Below are positions 31,314 through 43,857 of a stretch of DNA of 64,000 nucleotides, piece by piece. Position numbers and translations under genes: made by a program. Numbering within the stretch: position 1 is the stretch's first letter; every line of letters begins with the position of its first letter. A model generated the notes under the pieces. The model did no database searches. It saw only the letters and a program-made list of their open reading frames with translations, and was not told where the DNA came from. Origin of the DNA: Adineta ricciae (lineage: Eukaryota; Rotifera; Eurotatoria; Adinetida; Adinetidae); the NCBI GenBank assembly GCA_905250025.1, contig CAJNOJ010000329.1:42975-106974 (forward strand), written 5' to 3'.

Positions 31314-34300
31314 CTAAAACATAGTAAAAAGTGATGTAGTATTTTTTCTTTTCTTTCTCATCTACGTGAGTATAATATTTCACTTACGTTTTTCATTTTT
31401 TTTTTACAGAAAGTACTTGTTGAAGGAATTGGAAAATCTTCATATTGCTCTGTCAACCTTTTCAACAGTTTTTCCGAAGTCGGATGCACTTTTTCTTGCT
31501 CTGATAAAACAATATTCCGACAGTCAGAATGCACTAAAACCAGAAGAGTTAATTTTGAAACTATTCATAGAAAAAATCTCCCACTTTCTTTCAGGCAATA
31601 ATGCCTTGAGGAACAAGATGATCGACATGATTTGTTGATGGATAGGCAGAAGACGCAGTATGTCGACGACAACGAATTTTAGCTAGTGCACTAGATGTTG
31701 AGTATTATGCATGCACCAATTCCGTTTCCGATTCTAGAATCGGAATTGAATCGGGATTGTTGCGTGCCTAGTAAATTCTGATCTCAAGCAGATGCTTTAA
31801 ATATACATCTACCACTTTAATCGTACAGTGATAACATCTCAAGAGCAATTTTCAACTTATTAAACGTGTATTTCAGATAAAACCATTCCAATACAGATTC
31901 TACGATAGCGATCTGTTCAACTTCATCAGTGTCAACAACTGCAAGGTAAGTGCAAACAAAAATAATTGCTTAACAGACGACAGCTACAAATATAATGTGT
32001 TAAACAAGCATTCCGCAAGCAGTTCACTTTGTGATGAGATAGCTTGCATATAGACTTCTTATATTTGAAAATGTTTATTTTGAGCTCAATCATATGAAAA
32101 TATGAGCCATCTGATCAGTCTTCTTAAGCGAAAGACAAAACCACTCATGGCAGCTCATCTTGCTCTCACCGGCACGCTCAAAAACGTTCTCAAGAATAGA
32201 AATTATGAAATGAGTATTTCTAGAGTCCATTTGATCAAATGCGCTATTCTGAAAAATGACGTCGTTCAGTATGAGATTGTTGAGATCTTCTGAGCTGAAC
32301 AATCGAGAATAACTAATCTTGCTGAAGAAATATCTAATGGACTACGTGCTGCTGAATTAGTAAGTAGCTCAGATCCATAAAGAAAACGAATTATGAGCGT
32401 ATTGCATTGAGTGTTTTGACTCGTGGAACTATATTTGTTACAACATTGGGTGGTAATAATCAATTATATTTCTCGAAAAGTTCACCGATTTCTTTGAGAT
32501 CACTAAAAAGTACTTCATCTTCATATCGATCATTACTCATTTTAATCTCTGCTTCATGTTGTATAGTTAAAACATAAATTTTGTGTGTACGTTGAAGTTG
32601 AGATTTACTTCGGTCTTCTAATCGTTGTTCTGTAGAAAGTTGATTGTCGACTTAGTGTAATAACGAAAGATATTCTGATAGTGTTAAAACTGTCAAACAA
32701 CAACATTTTCTAATTGTCGCTGATATTCTTCTGTTTGTGTTGTTTAGTTTCGATTTTTCATATTGATTTAATTGAATAAANATTGTAATAATGAATTATA
32801 TAATGAACAATTTATTTGATTATCTTCAATTAATTCAATATTTTATCATTTAGAATCGATTATATTTACAGATATTTCAACGTATTATTTCGTCTTGTCT
32901 ATTTGAAATCTTTGTTAAGTCTGTTATCTTTCGAAATTTTCTTTGATTATTATGAAAATGATATTAATGAGATGTTTATCAACTTATATTTTAATCATCT
33001 TTCTTAAAATATCTCAGAATAAAAATCGATAATTTTGAAATACCAAATCTACCTTCTTCAATGATAATAAATGAACGATAAACATCAATCGAATACTTTA
33101 TTTTCTTGTATTATACAATGCTTAATCAAAATACAAATTCAACTTAAATCTTCATAAACTTGGACGATTTGGTTCATTTTAATTTATATTGAGTATTACT
33201 TTAAAAACTATCATTACAATTAAAATTATTAAATATGACAATATTTAAAGAAAATAAAGGAGTATTTCGATGTAAATCGACGGAAAAAAACTAGTTCAAA
33301 AGAATATACCGAATTTGGAAAGATATAGATGAAGATTTTCAAATTATTTTCACAATTTTAAATAGAAAAATTTCAAGTTCACTTTTTCCTGTTTGTTTTC
33401 TTTCTAGGAAAGGATTTTATGATTTTCGAGAATATTTATCTTATGAAAGAAATTTTTGTTCTAATGTGTATTTCAATATAATCAATGTAAATCAATTAAT
33501 ACAGAAATGTTAGATTGAGTCTATGAAAATACTGTTACTGAATTAATGGTACTATGTGTAACATTTTTAATACATTCGGGCGAATTTTTTATAATAAAAC
33601 CAAAGATATGATTCAATTTCGTCGATGTTTGAGGAAAAATAAAATTAGAAATGTAATGGATGGTGATGACGGCGATTTTATTATTAATATTTCTTTCCAA
33701 CTGAAATCATTTTCAATACAATACATTTCATATCAAATGGAATTGAGCTCTCTCTTTGTTTTTGTTGAATAAATTTGCTCATATAGTTCTACAGAGTTAT
33801 AGATAAATTGATCTAACAAATTTGTTAATAAAGGCTTCAACTACGTGTTTCATTATTAATCATGACTAAAATCCGCGAGGGCTAGTGAAAATGGGCGCGA
33901 TTTATATGGCCTTGAAAATATTATCAAACGTTCCATCATCATGACCAAGAAAAAGTTCAAATTTATTATTTAAAAGCAAGTTTATTATCGTTACTTATAT
34001 ATTCAATACTGATAGAATAACGACATGAAAATAAATCAGTAAATGAATAGATTATTTGATTTGTAAATGTAAAATTTGTAGATTCAAAGAAAAGATCTAT
34101 ATTATGTATACGTGAAATAGTTATAACAATACCTATATGAATAACAAATGATCATAGTCGGGAATTATTATCAGTTATAAATATTGTTTGTTTTCGAAAA
34201 ATAGACTTTGAATAATCAAACATACTGACTAAAGTTACATCATCTAAATTTGCAACAGCAATATTAACCTCTTTATTGATTATTTATAATCTTTAATCAT

Positions 34301-34669
34301 ATTAAAACTTAAAGTAAACTAACTAATATGAAACAATTCGATTTTAATAAATAAAAGACAATCTCTCATCATCGTTAATTTATCGCTAATTTCGTATTGA
34401 ATTATTTTCGTAAGAATTTCTTTTTCCTCGATTTTCCTTTTTATATTAATCATATATTTGTACATCAATCAAGTTCAAATGTGAATTAATCATGTATAGT
34501 TTGTCTCAATCTGACTAAAAACTTTGAAGCACAGAAACGTAATATATGTTCAAAGAATCTTCCTATGCAAGATCAAGATATAAATGAATGATTTTTAAAT
34601 ATTCTATTTGAAAAATAGTTTTATATCCGACAATTTTCTTTGAATCTTTTTTCTTTAAAAACCACGATT
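31314..34669. other. AT-rich region with scattered coding-like scraps
   Basis: No gene can be named. Scraps: 31412-31638 plus (90-codon frame after a polypyrimidine-AG, KYLLKELENLHIALSTFS); 32460-32645 minus, a coiled-coil-like frame (QLSTEQRLEDRSKSQLQRTH); 33990-34262 minus, coding-like (IAVANLDDVTLVSMFDYSK) with one stop. A single N sits at 32781. The rest is AT-rich without structure I can support. Confidence 0.35.
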
Positions 34670-36000
34670 GATTAAAAGTACATTTTTTGTGTACGAATGT
34701 ATTTAAGTAGATAAAAGTTCAAAGATTCTTTAATCAGATGAATTGCAAAACAATTATGAAAGAAGCTTCGTATCTCACAAACGATAGAAATTGAAGAGAG
34801 GAATGCGCATAGAATTTTCTAATCTTCCGCTAAAACTTATTTTGCCGGGTTTATGTGAGATTGCACGGTTTTTACAATGTAGCATTGCAAATCGACTCGT
34901 TTTTTTTTTATAGTTTTCGCTGCAAAAGCCATCCTTTTTCGTACAGATTCTGCTCGGACTCTGTCTCCATTTCGGTTCAAGATTTTATTATACTTGATGG
35001 TCGAATATGTGCCTCTTTAATGAAAGTGAGTATATGCACAGGATAGACTAAGTACGTTCTTTTTTCATTGTCATATAGTAATTAATTGATGATAATTCGA
35101 ATCCTGCCTAAAATTTCGAGATCCGACGGGATCTATCCATTCGATTTCTCTTTAGTTAACATTTTCTGTATAATTACTTTTATATTCATATGGACAATAA
35201 TAAATATTGTGGAAAACACTTAATTACCATCGAATTTATCTATACCTTCTTATCTATTTTGTACCTAACTTTTCAACACGATATTTTTATGACGATTTTT
35301 GGTGGAAGAGATGTGTGCGCTGATGGTACTACTCCTCTATTTATTTCTTCCTCTCAAGAATCGCATCGTTTGGATACGAATAACAACACGCTTATATAAT
35401 CGATCGTCACAGAAGAGAAAAAAGTACTAGAGTACATCAAAATATACCGATGTACGGACGTAAGAATAATTGAATAGATAAATAACACACGTACGACGTA
35501 TGTGAGCGAGTTTATCATCATTTTATCTTGTCTTATAATATAACTGGTATATACAGCTACATTTTTGTATCAGTTGTGGTAACAACAATGTCAATAATGA
35601 AGCCGGTAAAATCGTGTTTATCTTTTACTTTATAGTTAAGTCTCATTAATATGTATATGATATTTAGATAGTTCTACTCGTTTTTGGCTGTGTAATTTAG
35701 TTTTTCACTGCAATAGCTTTTGGAACTTCTATCCTGACTGAAAATATTACGAATGTTGTGTCACTTAATATTCAAAATGCAAATACTGGCCAGACTATTC
35801 CAGCGACAATGCATGGTCTTATTTTAGAAACAAATATAAACAGAGGTGATGATGGTGGTTTATATGCTGAGCTTGTCTATAATCGAGCATTTCAAGGTGA
35901 AATCTACTTGTAGTCTGCGTGGGTAAATTGTTGGATATTATTTGTATTTAATTTAGAAATGGGTCGATCATTGGACGGATGGATAACATATGGGGAAGGA
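34670..36000 (+). repeat. Segmental duplication B, copy 1
   Basis: Shares its order of landmarks with 41233-42660: GATTAAAAGTACATTTTT, ATAGAAATTGAAGAGAGGA, TTTTCGTACAGATTCTGCTC, ATGTGTG.GCTGATGGTACT, then the first GH51 exon and the start of the second. The copies differ at many sites and by indels. Copy 1 runs on into the rest of the GH51 gene. Confidence 0.85.
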
Positions 36001-37611
36001 TCCATTGGTCTTAGCAATATCCAACCTTTGTCCAATGCTTTACCAGTGCAAATGAAATTCACACTTACCGAAACGTCAGCTTCTCCATCTGGTTTCCAAA
36101 ATGGTGGGTTTTATGGCATGAATACTCAAGCTCAAAGCTATACAGCAACATTTTATTATCGACCATCTGCAAATGCGCATGTGGGTGGCGGTAAGTTGAC
36201 AATTGGATTGGGCGATGCAGCTGGTCTAGATGTGTTTGGTACATCGACAGTTGATGTATCGAATGCTCCCGCGAATGTTTGGTCCAATTTTTCTGCTAGT
36301 ATCTCTGTCTATCTTGCGGCGCCGTCTACTCAAAACGTTTTCTTCATCGAATTTCCTCCAAACTCAAAGGGTAATTTCGAATTCAACCTGATTTCTTGTT
36401 TTCCTCCTACGTTCAAAAATCGAACGAATGGTGTTCGTATCGATATTGCACAGCGTTTTATTTGGAATAATACCATTGGTCCTCTGAAAAATCGTCCAGG
36501 TCGACAAGGATCATGGGTGTGATATCAAACAGAAGGTTTAGGAATAATAGAACTATTAACTTTTGTTGAAGATATTGGTGCAACACTTGTGCTTGCTGTC
36601 TATGCTGGATATTAATTAAATGGAGAAACAGTCCCTCAAGATCAACTTCAACCCTATATTGATGAAGTCATTAACGAAATCGACTTTTTAACTGCATCTG
36701 CTGACGTTAATAGAATGGGCGCCCTACGCAAGCACTTGGGTCGCAGTCAACCCTTCGAAATCAAATACATAAAAATCGGCAATGAAGATTTTGTTGCCAC
36801 AAGTTCATACAGTTATCGTTGGCCAGCTTTTTATAACGCTCTTTCGCGACGATATCCAAACATAACCTTTATTGCAACAACAACCACTTCAATTCCAACT
36901 CCACCGGCTGTAGATGATCATGATTATCCGAGTTCACAGTTTTTTATTGATAATTTCCGTCGTTATGAAAAAATTCCTCGACCGAAACCAAAAGTTCTCA
37001 TTGGAGAATTTGCAACAAGGGAAGCTGGTAGTTCAGATTCACTTTTCTATCCAACAATGCGTGGCGCCATTGCCGAATCAGTTTATCGAATTGGATTTGA
37101 GCGTAATTCATATATTATCATTGGAGGTTGTTATGCTCCGGTTCTTCAAAATGTTCAATCTACACAATAGACACCCAATTTAATTCCTTTCAATGCTAAT
37201 CTAGTTGTCAAATCAACTTCCTATTTAGCTCAGAAAATGTTCGGTGCTAACCTTGGCAACATAGTCCTCAATTCCACCGCTACCAATAGTACTATGAGTC
37301 ATGAATCAGTACAAGAAGGTGGAGAAGGAGATGGAAAGCTTGGTAACCTTTATTTTATTGCAACAAAACACACTAACAGCAATACATTAATTATCAAATT
37401 AGCTTCTGTAGATGCAAATGATACTCTCGTTAATATACAAATTCAGGATTCAATAACAACATCCGAAGGTATCATTTATATTTTGACTGGTGGGCCAGGT
37501 GTTGATCCGTCAACATTGAGTAATACCATTGATAATCCTAGTGCTGTATCAATCATTACAAAGCTTATATGGGCAGTAGCTGACAAATTTTCCATCATAA
37601 TTCCTTCATGA
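35700..37611 (+). pseudogene. GH51 alpha-L-arabinofuranosidase, broken
   Basis: Would release arabinose from plant polysaccharides; a probable secreted enzyme. Reading: IQNANTGQTIPATMHGLILE, GDDGGLYAELVYNRAFQ, an intron at about 35897-35953 (GTGAAA...TTTAG), EMGRSLDGWITYGEGSIGL, a carbohydrate-binding-like stretch, SCFPPTFKNRTNGVRIDIAQ, RFIWNNTIGPLKNRPGRQG, IKYIKIGNEDF (acid/base Glu), DDHDYPSSQFFIDNFRRYEK, KVLIGEFATREAG (nucleophile Glu), FERNSYIIIGGCYAPVLQN and the C-terminal beta domain. Stops at 36520-36522, 36613-36615 and 37168-37170, and loss of about 25 residues after IDIAQ (where the PGG motif belongs), inactivate it. The wording is closest to fungal and bacterial GH51, so it is a horizontal-transfer candidate. 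A possible first exon with a signal peptide starts at 35588. Confidence 0.85.
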
Positions 37612-39269
37612 AGTGTGGTCGTTGTCAATCTTCCTCTCTAAACTCATATTCGCATGTGTTTCAGAAATTCAGACAAACTTTTCCTTCCATTAATAATTTA
37701 TTAATTCTTAGCTTTCATAAAATACAAATGATTTAAGAATTACAACTAGATCTCTAATTTTAATAGGAAATTTTGAAATATTGCCAATTAACGCACTAAA
37801 AAAGTGATCACTGAATTAGATCATCTTGAGAGTGTCGAGAATGAGTAAGAGTAAAGTTGAGAAGCTGGACATTTTTTTGACTTACAATGATGCTCCCATC
37901 CTCATGTTCATAATACATTTCTGATAGTCCTCGGGAAAAAGTTGATGACTGTGATTTTCCCTTTTATTTTCAGTACAATAATTCAATATCTTTATTCATG
38001 ATCAATTTTCACTCGTATTGCTTTGAATGTAACAGATATTTACCTTTATTTACTGATAAAATTCGTACAAATTTTGATACATATTTCGTTGTCCGGAAAG
38101 TTCGTATATTGTATTGGAAAAAGTGCTTTGAGGTATTTTGTATTTAGTCCAGTTAGATTGATTAAGATTTCTGATAGGGACAGCAGACAGACGACGGATG
38201 AATTTTTATATGTATTACTTATCACATAGCGACGAAAAAACTCAACGATAGAATATTACTTCTTGCCGATAACACACCAATTCATCAGTCCATACTATCG
38301 TGAAGACTATCTAAAAACAATTTGATTCTGATTTGTTTCCTTCTGAAAGCATAACTATGCTATACATTCACTGGCAAGGTATAGTAGCATAACGAAGATC
38401 ATTACCTGGAATAAATTTCCTACTTTTTATCATACATTTTCTTAGTTTCCGACTCGTATGACCAGTCCAAACAGTGGGATCTTCCCATGTGATTCATACC
38501 AACTCTCAGATTCAACCGGAATACATGCGACTTTCACCGGAATTCTAACCAACGGATTACGACGTGGATTATGTCGCGAAAGTTCCATACAGATTTCAGT
38601 TTGAGTACGATAGATTTCGATGGAACACAATCAGATCGCGCTGGATTTCACCAACATTGAGATGCATTTCCACTGGTTTCCGAAGAATTTTACCAAGAAT
38701 ACCAGAGATTTCAACAAGATTACGATGGGTCTTCACAAGACTATGGACGCTTTTCACTGCATTGGTGCCAGAGTACGTGCCACTTCACGAAAAGTCGGAT
38801 TACTGTCACCAAGATATCTTGAACTTACTTACATAGGGTCGTAGGTGTAATCAAAACCTTGATTTTCTGATTTCTTGAATATCAAGATGTCCATTTTATA
38901 TAGAAAGTACGCCGTACTATCAGCTTTTGATATAAAGATCTCTCTAGATCGAACGAATATAATTTACTAGAGGGAGTACCCGCTGCAAATAAGAAATATC
39001 TATGTCGAACATCTTACGCGTTGAAGAGCTATAACAGGTATAAAATCAGTACAATTCAAATTTCTACGCTTCCACTCCTTATTTTCCCGCCGTGCATCGC
39101 ATAAAATGGCAGTTTCGGCTATATCTTTTTATGCAAAAGAGTTGCCGAAGCCAATTTCTGCCTCAGAAATTATGAAAATTTCCTCTTTCTCTAATATTCA
39201 TTTTCCACTCCAGCTATTCATTGATCGACCTCTTTCTCACTCTCACGTCATTTCATACCTTATATCCTT
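37612..39269. other. Spacer, no recognised gene
   Basis: Nothing nameable. 38500-38840 carries irregularly repeated short words (TTTCAC, AAGA.TT.C) like a decayed low-complexity or MITE-related segment. Confidence 0.35.
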
Positions 39270-39655
39270 CGAATTCGCCCACCCTCAGCATTTGTCTTAA
39301 TCTTTTGAGATCCTGTAACGCTATTGGTGAGTTTCGCAAATTATCTGTAGCATTCACCGAACTATCATAGGCGTAGAGAACACGTGGATTGTTGTCTATG
39401 AGCGCTCAGACGGCCTTCGGCCGCCTTCGCTATTAATTTTCTCAATTTTGGAAATCTCGCATTCCTATTGGTCCGTTTCATATATTGCCTGCAGCAAACG
39501 GCTGGTTCCTTTGTTCTCGGGGAAAAGTAGATGTCGACCTTCCTCTGGGTCTCAGGAAGCATTGTGGAAAGTTTCACGCCGATAGCTGCTACAGGGACTG
39601 AATGCATAGCGAACAGACAGACAGACAAACTTTCTTCTTTATATATATAGATTTA
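39270..39655 (+). mobile_element. Dispersed retroelement-like 3' end, copy 1
   Basis: Matches 45066-45575: CACCCTC, TTGAGATCCTGTAACGCTAT, CACGTGGATTGTTGTCT, CTCAGACGGCCTTCGGCCGC, CATTCCTATTGGTCCGTTT, GCATAGCGAACAGACAGACA, and a tail ACTTTCTTCTTTATATATAT. A GACA run followed by a T/A-rich terminus is typical of RTE-like LINE or SINE 3' ends. No intact frame. Confidence 0.65.
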
Positions 39656-40009
39656 TATCTCTCATATCTACTGTCCGTATATTGATGTTTATCTGTCGGT
39701 ATTCTTCTGTGAATTTTTATCGCGTCATGTTTCTCTCTCTCTCTTGTCGACCATGATCAAATAAGAACGGTTCCTATTAGTCTCAAATACTTTCTATCGT
39801 GTAGTACATATATTATTGCTAAGCAATATGCTGCAGATGTTCCGTCGGACTCATCAGAACATGACGATGATTGAGAAATTATGAAAAAAGATAGAGCTAC
39901 TTCGAAATTAAATATATGTTCACCAACAGACATTATTTTCTTCGTTTGCAACGAGTAACGTTTAGGAATCTAACAAGAGCATCGACTTCACACGCAAGAT
40001 TGTTCCGCA
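39656..40009. other. Spacer, no gene seen
   Basis: AT-rich with a short CT microsatellite near 39733. No coding feature recognised. Confidence 0.4.
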
Positions 40010-40390
40010 TTGAATTCACTTTTATTTTCGACGTTTCAGTGTTTGTACCAAGATTCAGATTGGATTATGATTGTATATAACTATTTAATCTACGACTTCT
40101 CGTTTATGATCCAACAAGAGGTCACCATCCACCGAACACACCACGTTCAACGATCATCAAAGGAACTGATGATCGAACAATGGAATCCGGTTTCATCATA
40201 TGAACATTTTTACAAGTCTTAGGCAGCTTTATATTGTTCCTATCGTCGAACCATTCGAAAAGCATCTTCCATTGATGTAGCTATGACACTGGTGTCGATG
40301 ATAAGTAGTCTTGTCGTTTCCTTCGTCTTTTAACACATCCTCTTATTAAGTTCATTTTGAAATTCTTGAAAATGTTGAAAAGGAGAAGAG
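40010..40390 (+). pseudogene. Membrane-protein fragment, broken
   Basis: A frame with MIEQWNPVSSYEHFYKS, a stop, then AALYCSYRRTIRKASSIDV and TLVSMISSLVVSF. A Cys-Tyr pair followed by one hydrophobic helix recalls a repeated bdelloid membrane-protein ending (EHYY..C.P..C.Y..., GGL helix), recognised only from general memory. The fragment is too short to name. Confidence 0.3.
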
Positions 40391-40690
40391 AATCAAGAAC
40401 ACAAGGTAACTATTCATTCAAAGTACTGCTTTTCTTCATGTAAATTTAAAGAGTTAATATACGAGACTTTCATTAATTTACGCTTAGTATCGGACGATCT
40501 TTTTTTTTAGTGGCAGTTCATGCCAGCTCTCTCAACCAAGTGAGAAACGTCGTATTCACACGAATTAGACTTTTACACACAAGCCTAGTTGAGTTGAATA
40601 TATTTACAGTGCGTGATTTCGATTCCACTATAATTGATCGAATTACAATAAAACACTATGGTCGATGAGCGACTCGCCTTTTTTTTATAT

Positions 40691-41013
40691 TATTAGGTTG
40701 GCCAGAAAGTTTTTGCGTTTTTTCTTAAATTTTCCTAGAATAGTCAAGAAAGTTCTAGAAGTTTCCATATTGTGGGTATGTAAAGGGGGTACGAATTTCT
40801 TTCGAGCAATAACAAAATCATGGATATGGACGTTGATCAAGAATTAGAATTTAAGATATCTCGTAGAGAGCTCCGAGTGCTTTTGCTGCATGAATTTCGT
40901 TTGGGTCACAAGGCAACGGACGCAGCTAGCAACATATGCAGCACGATGGGCAAGGATGTACTCTCCATTCGTACAGCGCAACATTGGTTCAATCGGTTCA
41001 AGAATGGCAATTT
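40691..41013 (+). mobile_element. Mariner element, 5' end only
   Basis: TA target followed by the mariner-type terminal repeat TTAGGTTGGCCAGAAAG at 40693. An ATG at 40820 starts a transposase whose first 64 residues are the paired-like helix-turn-helix domain (EFRLGHKATDAASNIC, RTAQHWFNRFKNGN). The element is cut at the single N (41014), so the DDD catalytic domain and the right end are missing. Confidence 0.88.
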
Positions 41014-41014
41014 N

Positions 41015-41231
41015 CCCGCTCGAACCCCATGTCGGATCCGAAACATGGATTTCCTGGATTTTCTAAGGGTCATCATAGAACATAGCTCAAAAGATCGCTC
41101 AAAAAATTTGCAACAACCGACGGGATTTTCCTAGTCGGATTCCAATGCAATTCCGTTTCCAGGAATCCGATCGGATTTTGTCGGATCCGGTGAGATCCAA
41201 TCGGATCCAGCATCGGACTTTTTTACCTGGG
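41015..41231. mobile_element. GATC-rich MITE, CCCAGGTC family
   Basis: Begins right after the N with a worn CCC..CTCGAACCCC end, then TCGGATCCGAAACATGG. The inner part GGGTCATCATAGAACATAG is shared with 48776-48945, and ACCTGGG at 41225-41231 is the right end. The duplicated segment B starts two bases later. Confidence 0.8.
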
Positions 41232-41232
41232 T

Positions 41233-42660
41233 GATTAAAAGTACATTTTTATAGAAAAAAAATGTATCTAAGAGGATGAAACTTCAACGATTACTTTTCC
41301 TCCTTTCGATGTGTTCTCAATTCAATGTTTGATTTAATTTCGACTTTTTTCCTAGTTTAAATTATTTTTCTATCAGATAAATTGAAAGACAAGTGTGCAA
41401 GAAGCTTAGTATCTCAGAAATGATAGAAATTGAAGAGAGGAGTGCGCATAAAATTTTCTAATCTTCTACTAAAACTTATTTCGCCGCGCCTGCGCGAGAT
41501 TGCATGATTTATACAATGCAGCATTCCAAATAGATGAATCTTTTTTATAGTTCTCTCTGCAAGATCCCTCCTTTTTCGTACAGATTCTGCTCGAACTCTG
41601 TTTCCATTTCGGTTCAAGATTTTATTTGATGGTTGAATATGTGCCTTTTGCTGAAAATGAGTATATGCACAAGATAGACTAAGTGCGTTCATTCTTCATT
41701 GTCATATAGTAATTAATTGATGATAATTCGAATCATCTCTAAAATTTCAAGATCCGACGGGATCTATCCATTTGATTTCTTTTTATTTAGCATTTTCTGT
41801 ACAAATACTTTTATATTTATATAGATAATAATAAATATTGTGGAAGGTCTTACAGAGTTTCTTATGCAAAACAATCAATTACTATCGAATCTATCTTTAC
41901 CTTCTTGTCTACTTTGTACCTAACCCTTCAACATGATATCTTTATGATGATTTTTGGTTGAAGAGATGTGTGTGCTGATGGTACTACTCCTTTATTTATT
42001 TCTTCCTTTCAAGAATCGCATCGTTTTGATACGAATAAAAACGCTCTTATATAATCGTCCGTCATAGAAGGGGAAAGAAAATACTAGAGTACATCAAAAT
42101 ATACCGAAGTCAGGTCGTAAGAAAAATTGAAAAGATAAATAACACGCGTGCAACGTATGTGAGCGAGTTTATCATCATTTTATCGTGTCTTATAATATAC
42201 CTGGTATATACAGCTACATTTTTGTATCAGTTGTGATAACAACAATGTCAATAATGAAGCCGATAAAATCGTGTTTAGCTTTTACTTTACAGCTAAATCT
42301 CATTAACATGTATATGATATTGACATAGTTCTACTCGTTTTTTTGCTGTGTAATTTCGTTTTTTACTACAATAGCTTTTGGAACTCCTATTCTGACTGAA
42401 AATATTACGAATGTTTTGCCACTCAAAATTCAAAATGCAAATACTGGTCAGACTATTCCACCGACAATGGATGGTGTTATTATATAAACAGAGGTGATGA
42501 TGGTGGTTTATATACTGAGCTTGTCTATAATCGAGCATTTCAAGGTTAATTCTGCTTGTAGTGTGCGTGGGAAAATTGTTGGATATTATTCGTATTTAAT
42601 TTGGAAAAGGGTCGATCATTGGACGGATGGATGACATTTAGAGAAGGATCCATTAGTTAA
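41233..42660 (+). repeat. Segmental duplication B, copy 2 (GH51 5' end)
   Basis: A diverged copy of 34670-36000 with a second broken GH51 first exon (NTGQTIPPTMDGVII then a stop, GDDGG, AELVYNRAFQ-like TELVYNRAFQ). The donor after RAFQ reads GTTAAT, and only the first part of exon 2 (RSLDGWMTF) is present. It then ends in unrelated DNA, so it never encodes an enzyme. Confidence 0.85.
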
Positions 42661-43178
42661 AAATCGGCTTTTGATAAAGTGAACATATTCAGGCGATACC
42701 ATTGTCGAAAATGCACCTGATTACGACTTAGAATTTCTTAAAGCTTTGAGCATTGTAGGCTTCTTTTGTTTAGCCATGCAATTCTTCATTCACTAATGTT
42801 TTTCTCTATGTATGTTAATTATCAGCAAATTGAGAGATAAAAGTATAGGTGAAGCAAAGCTTGTCATCGCCCTACTTATACATATAATTAAATGCTCTAG
42901 GGATAACTTTTTTTTGTATCTCTCTGATATCAAATGCAACCTTTGGAATTTTCTTTTTTAAATTGCACTACTGTGTTTTTAATGAATCTCATCAGCAAGA
43001 TTAAATGTGGATTTGAAACTTTGTTAGTATCTCATACTAATAATTCTTAGTAATCTATATAAGTTTAAAATAGATTCAGTTTGAATAAATGAGAAAATAA
43101 CTAATTTGGAAAATTACATCAAAATTTTTGAAACATTATTTAAATATAAATAAGAAAACATATAATATGCGATAAGAT
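42661..43178. other. AT-rich spacer, no gene seen
   Basis: No frame or repeat recognised between the GH51 fragment and the 3' end of the GPCR fragment. Confidence 0.4.
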
Positions 43179-43856
43179 TTATTCGAGTTCTATATTTTCG
43201 TCGATTGGATCTATTGCCATCGGTCCAATTTGATTTCTATTTCCACAGCAATAAGCTTTACATTTTCGCCAATATTTTCTTATCAAAAGAAATTTTATTT
43301 GACGACGATATCGTGGTGATACTAGTATAAAAATATAGAAACTAATCTAAAACAAATGGTTAAAAAAAGTGTTTATCAATAAAATCTGAAGAAAAAACGA
43401 TAAAAAATTTACTGTAAAGTTCACCGCAGATAAAGATTGAAATAAAGTTTGAATTAATTGTCTGATTGAATACTGTAAAAGATCATTTTGTGTAACAGGA
43501 ACATTTATGGCATAAATACGATAGATAACATATGGTAATAAAAAACAAACATATATTATAACACGTACAAGTACCATTGTTGTCATTTGTTGATCTAATC
43601 GACGTCGAGCAATTGGTATTTGACGACGAACTATATGATGAACATTTCGAAAAGCTAAAATATTGAATAATGAAGCGATTATAATAGGTAAAAATCCAAT
43701 CAAAATTGGATAAAAGAAATATGTTGAATATCTAAGCCAAACAGAATTTAATATAATACAGCCAATATTTGGTTGAATTTCAAGAAATAAACAAAAAATT
43801 ATACTATGAATGAACGACAAGCATATAAATATAGAAACGAGATAACGAGCTAATCG
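43179..43856 (-). CDS. GPCR C-terminal half, 5' end lost at an N
   Basis: Minus-strand 7TM receptor missing helices 1-3. Exon 1 ends at 43423 and an intron, 43422-43347 (GTAAAT...TTTTAG, 76 bp), leads in phase to exon 2, 43346-43179. Order: helix 4 (RLARYLVSIFICLSFIHSII), helix 5 (YFFYPILIGFLPIIIASLFN), a basic loop (HHIVRRQIPIARRRLDQQ), helix 6 (LVRVIIYVCFLLPYVIYRIY), and helix 7 (SAVNFT joined to ISFYIFILVSPRYRRQ). The Cys-rich tail ends DENIELE. The sequence upstream of the N at 43857 belongs to an unrelated duplicated segment, so residues before RLARYL in a naive translation are spurious. The intron makes it structurally different from the two intronless receptors in the window. Confidence 0.75.
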
Positions 43857-43857
43857 N

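Noticed and set aside
38442..38844. Overlapping frames on both strands
   Set aside because: Irregular short-word repetition, no homology, no splice support.
39733..39748. CT microsatellite as a regulatory site
   Set aside because: Short simple repeat without a gene start nearby.
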